Source: Lentzea terrae (GTDB lineage: Bacteria; Actinomycetota; Actinomycetes; Mycobacteriales; Pseudonocardiaceae). Taken from it: a stretch of 64,000 nucleotides of DNA. Under the pieces are notes generated by a model. It worked only from the letters and a program-made list of their open reading frames with translations. It searched no databases and had not been told where the DNA came from. The position numbers and the translations under genes are program-made. This document shows positions 60,132 through 64,000 of this stretch, piece after piece; position 1 is the stretch's first letter; every line of letters begins with the position of its first letter. Location of the stretch: NCBI RefSeq assembly GCF_003265345.1, contig NZ_QFWW01000008.1:94290-158289 (forward strand). Reading direction: 5' to 3'.

Positions 60132-62021
60132 CTAGGCCTCCCAAGCCCGCCTGCTCAGCAGCCGCATCCCGTTGAGCGCGACCAGGACCGTGGATCCCTC
60201 GTGGCCCGCGACGCCGAGGGGCAGCGGCAGCGTGCCGAACAGGTCCCACGCGGAGAGCACCACGATGACGGTGCCCGCGATCGTGAGGTTGGCGAGCACG
60301 ACCCGGCGAGCGCGCCGGGCCAGGGCCACGACGGCCGGCACCACGGTCAGGTCGTCGCCGACCACGACGGCGTCGGCGGTGTCCACGGTGAGGGCGGATC
60401 CCTTGCGTCCCAACGCGATTCCCGCGTGCGCCGTGGCGAGTGCGGGAGCGTCGTTCACGCCGTCGCCGACGAAGAGCACCTGGCCGGGCAGCTCCTGAAC
60501 CGCTTGGACCTTGTCCTGGGGCAGCAGTTCCGCGCGCACGTCGATGATGCCGACCGAGTCGGCGACGCGTTGTCCCGCAGCGTGGTTGTCGCCGGTCAGC
60601 AGTGCGGGACTCCGTCCGGTGAGCTCGGTCAGGCGCTGGACGGCGGCCGCACTGGACGGGCGCAGCTGGTCGGTCAGCTCGATGACGCCGATCTCGCGTT
60701 CGCCGGCCGTGACGAGGACGGCGGTGTCGTCGTGCTGGCCGGAGTCGTGCCTGCGCACCGAAATTCGTTGGCTGCCGACGAGTGCGGTCACGCCGACGCC
60801 CGGCGTGGCGGCGAAGTCGGTGGCCGGCTGCAGTGCGAGCCCGCGGGTCCTGGCCTCCGCGACGATGGCGCGGCCGAGCGGGTGCTCGCTGAACTGCTCG
60901 GCCGACGCGGCCAGCACGAGCACGTCGTCTTCGCGCTCGCCGGTGGTGACGCGGACGACCTGCGGCGTGCCCTCGGTGAGGGTGCCGGTCTTGTCGAACG
61001 CCACCGTGCTGACGGTGCCGAGCTGTTCCATCGCCACCGCGGACTTCACCAGCACACCGCGCTTGCCGGCGTTGGCGATCGCCGCCAGCAGTGGCGGCAT
61101 GGTGGCCAGCACGAGCGCGCACGGTGAAGCGACGATCATGAACGTCATGGCGCGCAGCAACGTCGGCTCCAGCGCCGCACCGAACAACAGCGGCACCGCG
61201 AACAAGGCGAGCGTCACGGCCACGACTCCGACCGAGTAGCGCTGTTCGATCTTCTCGATGAACAGCTGTGTCTTCGCCTTGGTGGCGGACGCCTGTTCGA
61301 CCATTTTGACGATGCGGGCGATCACGGTCTCGTGCGCCGCGCGGGTGACCCGCACGCGCAGCACGCCGGTGCCGTTGAGCGAACCGGCGAAGACCTCGGA
61401 ACCAGGTGCCTTGGGCGCCGGCATCGACTCACCGGTGATCGAGGCCTGGTCGGCCTCGCTGCGCCCGTCGGCCACCTCGCCGTCCGCGCTGATCCGTTCG
61501 CCCGGCCGCACCAGGATCTCGTCACCGACCTGCAGCGCGGCCGCGTCGACCTCCCGTTCGCCGCCGTCCGCCAACAGCAACGTGGCGCGCTGCGGGGTGA
61601 GATCGAGCAGGCCTCGGACCGAGTCCGCCGTCCGTTGGGTGAGCACGGCTTCCAGGGCCCCGGACGTCGCGAAGATGACGATCAGCAGTCCGCCGTCCAC
61701 GACCTGACCGATCGCGGCCGCGCCGATCGCGGCGACGATCATCAGGAGATCGACGTCGAGCGTGCGCTCGCGCAGCGCCTGGAAGCCGGCGAGCGCGGGT
61801 TCCCAGCCGCCCGCGACGTAGCAGGCCAGCAGCAACGTCCACCACGTCCACGGTGGCGTGCCCGCGAACTTGGCGGCGAGGCCGAGTGCGAACAGGACGG
61901 TGGCCGCGGCTGCCCAGCGGACCTCGGTGAGGGCGAACGGTGATGGTCGTCGGGGCGTGGTCGGGCGGTGCGGGGCGTCGATGAGGAGCGTCGAAGTCAC
62001 GGGTGCACCATACATGGACAT
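60132..62021 (-). CDS. ctpJ: P1B-4-type heavy-metal ATPase (Ni/Co efflux)
   Basis: A 629-aa metal-transporting P-type ATPase without an N-terminal heavy-metal domain. Key motifs: TM4 metal site SPC in VASPCALVLATMPP (near residue 304), phosphorylation site FDKTGTLTEG (near 343), SEHPLGRAIV, hinge VGDGVNDAPALA, and the TM6 site HEGST in LGVAGHEGSTVL (near 608). SPC plus HEGxT defines P1B-4, the Co/Ni group that includes CtpJ of M. tuberculosis, which NmtR controls. Here NmtR is the divergent neighbour. The stop codon is in the CTAG duplicated by the IS. Confidence 0.88.
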   Translation of the reverse strand: MSMYGAPVTSTLLIDAPHRPTTPRRPSPFALTEVRWAAAATVLFALGLAAKFAGTPPWTWWTLLLACYVAGGWEPALAGFQALRERTLDVDLLMIVAAIGAAAIGQVVDGGLLIVIFATSGALEAVLTQRTADSVRGLLDLTPQRATLLLADGGEREVDAAALQVGDEILVRPGERISADGEVADGRSEADQASITGESMPAPKAPGSEVFAGSLNGTGVLRVRVTRAAHETVIARIVKMVEQASATKAKTQLFIEKIEQRYSVGVVAVTLALFAVPLLFGAALEPTLLRAMTFMIVASPCALVLATMPPLLAAIANAGKRGVLVKSAVAMEQLGTVSTVAFDKTGTLTEGTPQVVRVTTGEREDDVLVLAASAEQFSEHPLGRAIVAEARTRGLALQPATDFAATPGVGVTALVGSQRISVRRHDSGQHDDTAVLVTAGEREIGVIELTDQLRPSSAAAVQRLTELTGRSPALLTGDNHAAGQRVADSVGIIDVRAELLPQDKVQAVQELPGQVLFVGDGVNDAPALATAHAGIALGRKGSALTVDTADAVVVGDDLTVVPAVVALARRARRVVLANLTIAGTVIVVLSAWDLFGTLPLPLGVAGHEGSTVLVALNGMRLLSRRAWEA

Positions 62022-62022
62022 C

Positions 62023-62036
62023 TGAAGAGGTCTTCA
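62023..62036. promoter_or_regulatory. NmtR-type operator candidate
   Basis: TGAAGA-GG-TCTTCA, a perfect 6-2-6 palindrome (flanked by ACAT...ATGT), in the 40 bp between the divergent ATPase and NmtR genes. A TAGGAT -10 (62050-62055) lies 6 nt before ATG 62062, suggesting a leaderless nmtR message. Confidence 0.6.
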
Positions 62037-62061
62037 TGTGTTCACTGAGTAGGATGTGTCC

Positions 62062-62424
62062 ATGGGTCACGGGGTAGAGGGGCGGAGCACGCCGCCCGCG
62101 CAGCTGGACGCCGAGTCGGCGGCGACGGTGGCGGCCACCCTCCAGGCGCTCGCGACGCCGAGCCGCCTGCGGATTCTGACCCGGCTCCGGCACGGCTCGT
62201 GCTCGGTGGGCGAGCTCGCGGAGGCCGTGGAGATGGAGCAGTCCGCGGTGTCGCACCAGCTCCGGCTGCTGCGGGCGCTCGGCCTGGTGACCGGCACGCG
62301 CCAGGGCCGCAGCATCGTCTACAGCCTGTACGACAACCACGTCGCGATGCTGCTCGACGAGGCGGTCTACCACATCGAGCACCTCGGCCTCGGCGTCACG
62401 GACGACGTCGCCGACACCGTGTAA
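62062..62424 (+). CDS. nmtR: ArsR/SmtB-family Ni/Co sensor NmtR
   Basis: A 120-aa repressor that matches M. tuberculosis NmtR closely, starting with the same MGHGVEG that places Gly2 and His3 at the metal site. The helix-turn-helix is EMEQSAVSHQLRLLRALGLV. The C-terminal ligands lie in YDNHVAMLLDEAVYHIEHLG. It senses Ni/Co and derepresses the divergent P1B-4 ATPase. ATG 62062 is used because it yields the conserved N-terminus; GTG 62056 is an alternative. Confidence 0.92.
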   Translation: MGHGVEGRSTPPAQLDAESAATVAATLQALATPSRLRILTRLRHGSCSVGELAEAVEMEQSAVSHQLRLLRALGLVTGTRQGRSIVYSLYDNHVAMLLDEAVYHIEHLGLGVTDDVADTV

Positions 62425-62428
62425 AGCG

Positions 62429-62461
62429 TGAACCGCCTGCGGCAGGACCACAGGCGGTTCA
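62429..62461. terminator. bidirectional terminator hairpin
   Basis: A perfect 11-bp inverted repeat (TGAACCGCCTG and complement) with an 11-nt loop, just after the nmtR stop and before the convergent 3' end at 62474. Confidence 0.85.
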
Positions 62462-62473
62462 GCGGGGGAAGGA

Positions 62474-63544
62474 TCAGATCTTGCCCGCCGCCACGTCGGC
62501 GAGGGTCACGCGGGACGACTTGTAGTTCACCACCCACTTCGGACGCTGTTCGCCGACCGGGGTGATCTCATCGCGCATGGGCAGGCCGTTGTCGGCGTTG
62601 ATGGCGAGCACCGAGGACGAGCTGCCGCCCTGGATCTCGGGGCCGGCGGAGATGGTCAGCGCGCGCTGACCGTCGATCTGGGTCTCGCCGACGGCCGCCT
62701 CCTTGATGGTCGCGATCAGCTTCAGCACACCCGCGCGGACCTCAGCGTTGGCGGCACCGACGAACAGCGCGGACGTGGCGTTGCTCCACAGGTGGTTGTT
62801 GCGGAAGTTCTCCAGGTCCTTGCCCGTCGGACGCGGCTTGGCAGGGGGCACCGGCTTGCCCATCTTGCGGAAGTCCTCCGCGATCCGCGCCTGGGCGTCG
62901 GCCCAGGCCTTGTCCGCCTCGGCGTCGCTCAGGCCGAGTCCCGTGACGTTGTGGGCCGCGGTGATCATCGCGATCCTGGCCTTCTCCACGTCGCCGTTCG
63001 CGGCTTCGCGGGCCGCCGCCATCACGTTCGCGTGGTACGGCGAAGCGGGCTCGGCGTTGCCCTTGGCCACCGTGGCCGCCAGGTTCTGCACCGAGTCGCC
63101 GGTGAAGATCCGGCCCTGGTCGGTGTAGATCGTGTAGTACTGGTGCGGCGTGTTGTTCTTGTCGAACTTCGTGTTGATGATCAGCGACGCGTCTCCTGGC
63201 TGCGCGCCGCCCGCCTTGACCTGGGAGGCGAGCTTCACCAGCGGTGAGTCGACCACCTGGGGCGACTCGGCCACCGGCGGGGCCGCCTGCGGGGAGGGGG
63301 CGCTCGGCCCGCTGCCGCCCGTCATGCCCATCACCACGGCCACGGCGACCGCCGCCGCACCCGCGGCGGCGAAACCCGCCCTGGGCCAGGAAAACCACTG
63401 CTTCGGCCGCACGACTTCGTTCACGGGCTCCGCCATCGCCGTCTGCAACGCCGTGCGAGCCCGGTCGTAGGCCTCAGGACTCGGGGACGGCACATCACTC
63501 AGCTTCTTCATCAGATCCATTTCATCCATGAGTCGTCTTCTCAC
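62474..63544 (-). CDS. CU044_5270-type membrane-anchored protein coupled to ECF sigma
   Basis: A protein of about 356 aa with a short cytoplasmic N-terminus, one transmembrane helix (AGFAAAGAAAVAVAVVMGM) and a large extracytoplasmic domain (LIINTKFDKNNTPHQYYTIY, ending SSRVTLADVAAGKI). Such CU044_5270-like proteins follow ECF sigma genes in actinomycetes and may act as anti-sigma or sensing partners. GTG 63544 overlaps the sigma stop (GTGA) and suggests coupling; ATG 63529 is an alternative start. No zinc-type anti-sigma motif is seen. Confidence 0.75.
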   Translation of the reverse strand: MRRRLMDEMDLMKKLSDVPSPSPEAYDRARTALQTAMAEPVNEVVRPKQWFSWPRAGFAAAGAAAVAVAVVMGMTGGSGPSAPSPQAAPPVAESPQVVDSPLVKLASQVKAGGAQPGDASLIINTKFDKNNTPHQYYTIYTDQGRIFTGDSVQNLAATVAKGNAEPASPYHANVMAAAREAANGDVEKARIAMITAAHNVTGLGLSDAEADKAWADAQARIAEDFRKMGKPVPPAKPRPTGKDLENFRNNHLWSNATSALFVGAANAEVRAGVLKLIATIKEAAVGETQIDGQRALTISAGPEIQGGSSSSVLAINADNGLPMRDEITPVGEQRPKWVVNYKSSRVTLADVAAGKI

Positions 63545-64000
63545 GTCGTCGGGACTTGCAGCAGCGCGGCCACTTCCGGGGCCTCTCGCAACGCCTTGCG
63601 CGCCTGGTGCAACAGGCGGCGAGCCGTGCCGGCGGGGATGTCGAGCACCCGCCCGGCCTCCGCGACGGTCAGGTCCTCCCAGGCCACCAGGCCCAGGACC
63701 TCCCGCTCCTCCGGTTTCAGCCGGGCCAGGGCCCTGCGCAGCAACGCCTGCGTGTCCACGCGGGCGTCCACCGCCGGCCAGGGGTCCCAGTCGCTCGCCA
63801 CCCCGGACAGGTCCGGCGCCGGCTCCTCGGCCGGTTCGGACCGCCAGTGCCGCCGCAACCTGTTCAGCGCGACTCCGTACAGCCATGGCCTGGCTTCGGG
63901 ATACGAGCGGTCGTACGTCGCCCGGGACTCGTAGGCCGCCACCCACACGTCGCCGAGCACGTCCTCGGCGGCCTGACGTCCCACTCTGCGTGCGAGGTAG
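63541..64000 (-). CDS. ECF-type RNA polymerase sigma factor (partial)
   Basis: The 3' part of a sigma-70 family gene that enters from the right edge. The region 2 end is YLARRVGRQAAEDVLGDVWV, followed by EARPWLYGVALNRLRRHW. Region 4 is LKPEEREVLGLVAWEDLTVA with the helix-turn-helix GRVLDIPAGTARRLLHQARK. It directs RNA polymerase to a dedicated regulon and is coupled to the downstream membrane protein. The first part of region 2 is outside the window. Confidence 0.88.
   Translation of the reverse strand, partial: YLARRVGRQAAEDVLGDVWVAAYESRATYDRSYPEARPWLYGVALNRLRRHWRSEPAEEPAPDLSGVASDWDPWPAVDARVDTQALLRRALARLKPEEREVLGLVAWEDLTVAEAGRVLDIPAGTARRLLHQARKALREAPEVAALLQVPTT

Noticed and set aside
1..64000. 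rRNA genes, tRNA genes, CRISPR arrays, prophage or replication origin
   Set aside because: None seen on reading both strands; the only mobile element recognised is the IS5-type copy at 59195-60131.

Overview
The window is high-GC DNA (roughly 70 percent) with frequent GTG and TTG starts, many 4-nt gene overlaps, SARP regulators, type VII secretion-like proteins, a probable DasR site and NmtR/KmtR-type metal sensors. This points to an actinomycete. The mix (AfsR-type SARP, lanthipeptide genes, secreted hydrolases with ricin-type domains) best fits the Pseudonocardiales (Lentzea, Saccharothrix or Amycolatopsis-like); the genus is inference.

Layout. 1-2.6 kb: end of an Lrp/AsnC regulator, a class III aminotransferase and a secreted esterase. 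2.6-10.3 kb: aromatic catabolism, with a PaaX-type regulator, an acyl-CoA ligase, an aryl-alcohol dehydrogenase and a benzaldehyde-type dehydrogenase under a MarR regulator, then a Rieske oxygenase, a 52-aa protein and its reductase. 10.4-19.6 kb: secreted polymer degradation (GH62, GH29, S8 protease, GH11 xylanase), with a GntR regulator, a DasR-like site and an AT-rich xylanase operator. 19.5-26.1 kb: two type VII secretion-type modules flanking a secreted S1 protease and a DUF1353 membrane protein; the second ends in a polymorphic toxin with no immunity gene beside it. 26.1-39.6 kb: a RiPP region. On the minus strand is a 32-aa Cys-rich precursor with an RRE-like/M50 protease and a TPR protein. 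Diverging from it are two SARPs and a class II lanthipeptide cluster (LanA, LanM, exporter, bicovalent flavoprotein). 39.6-46 kb: a dienelactone hydrolase, a ROCO GTPase split by an in-frame amber codon, a C39-like protease with a tiny coupled ORF, and a frameshifted trypsin-like pseudogene.

46-62.5 kb is a metal-homeostasis island. An 11-gene minus-strand operon (ATP-grasp ligase, DUF364 protein, SbnA-like PLP enzyme, enolase-superfamily epimerase, MFS exporter, methyltransferase, complete Opp-type importer, GNAT) starts beneath a Zur/Fur-like palindrome and looks like a make-export-reimport metallophore system. Next to it lie a KmtR-like sensor with a divergent His-tailed MFS protein, and an NmtR sensor with a divergent P1B-4 ATPase (Ni/Co efflux). 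An IS5-family element sits exactly in the overlapping stop codons of the MFS and ATPase genes and leaves both intact. 62.5-64 kb: a CU044_5270-type membrane protein coupled to an ECF sigma factor that runs off the edge.

No rRNA, tRNA or CRISPR was seen, and no gene-free stretch exceeds 300 bases. The strongest candidates for undescribed biology are the metallophore operon (46007-57341) and the Cys-rich RiPP/M50 unit (26082-29383).
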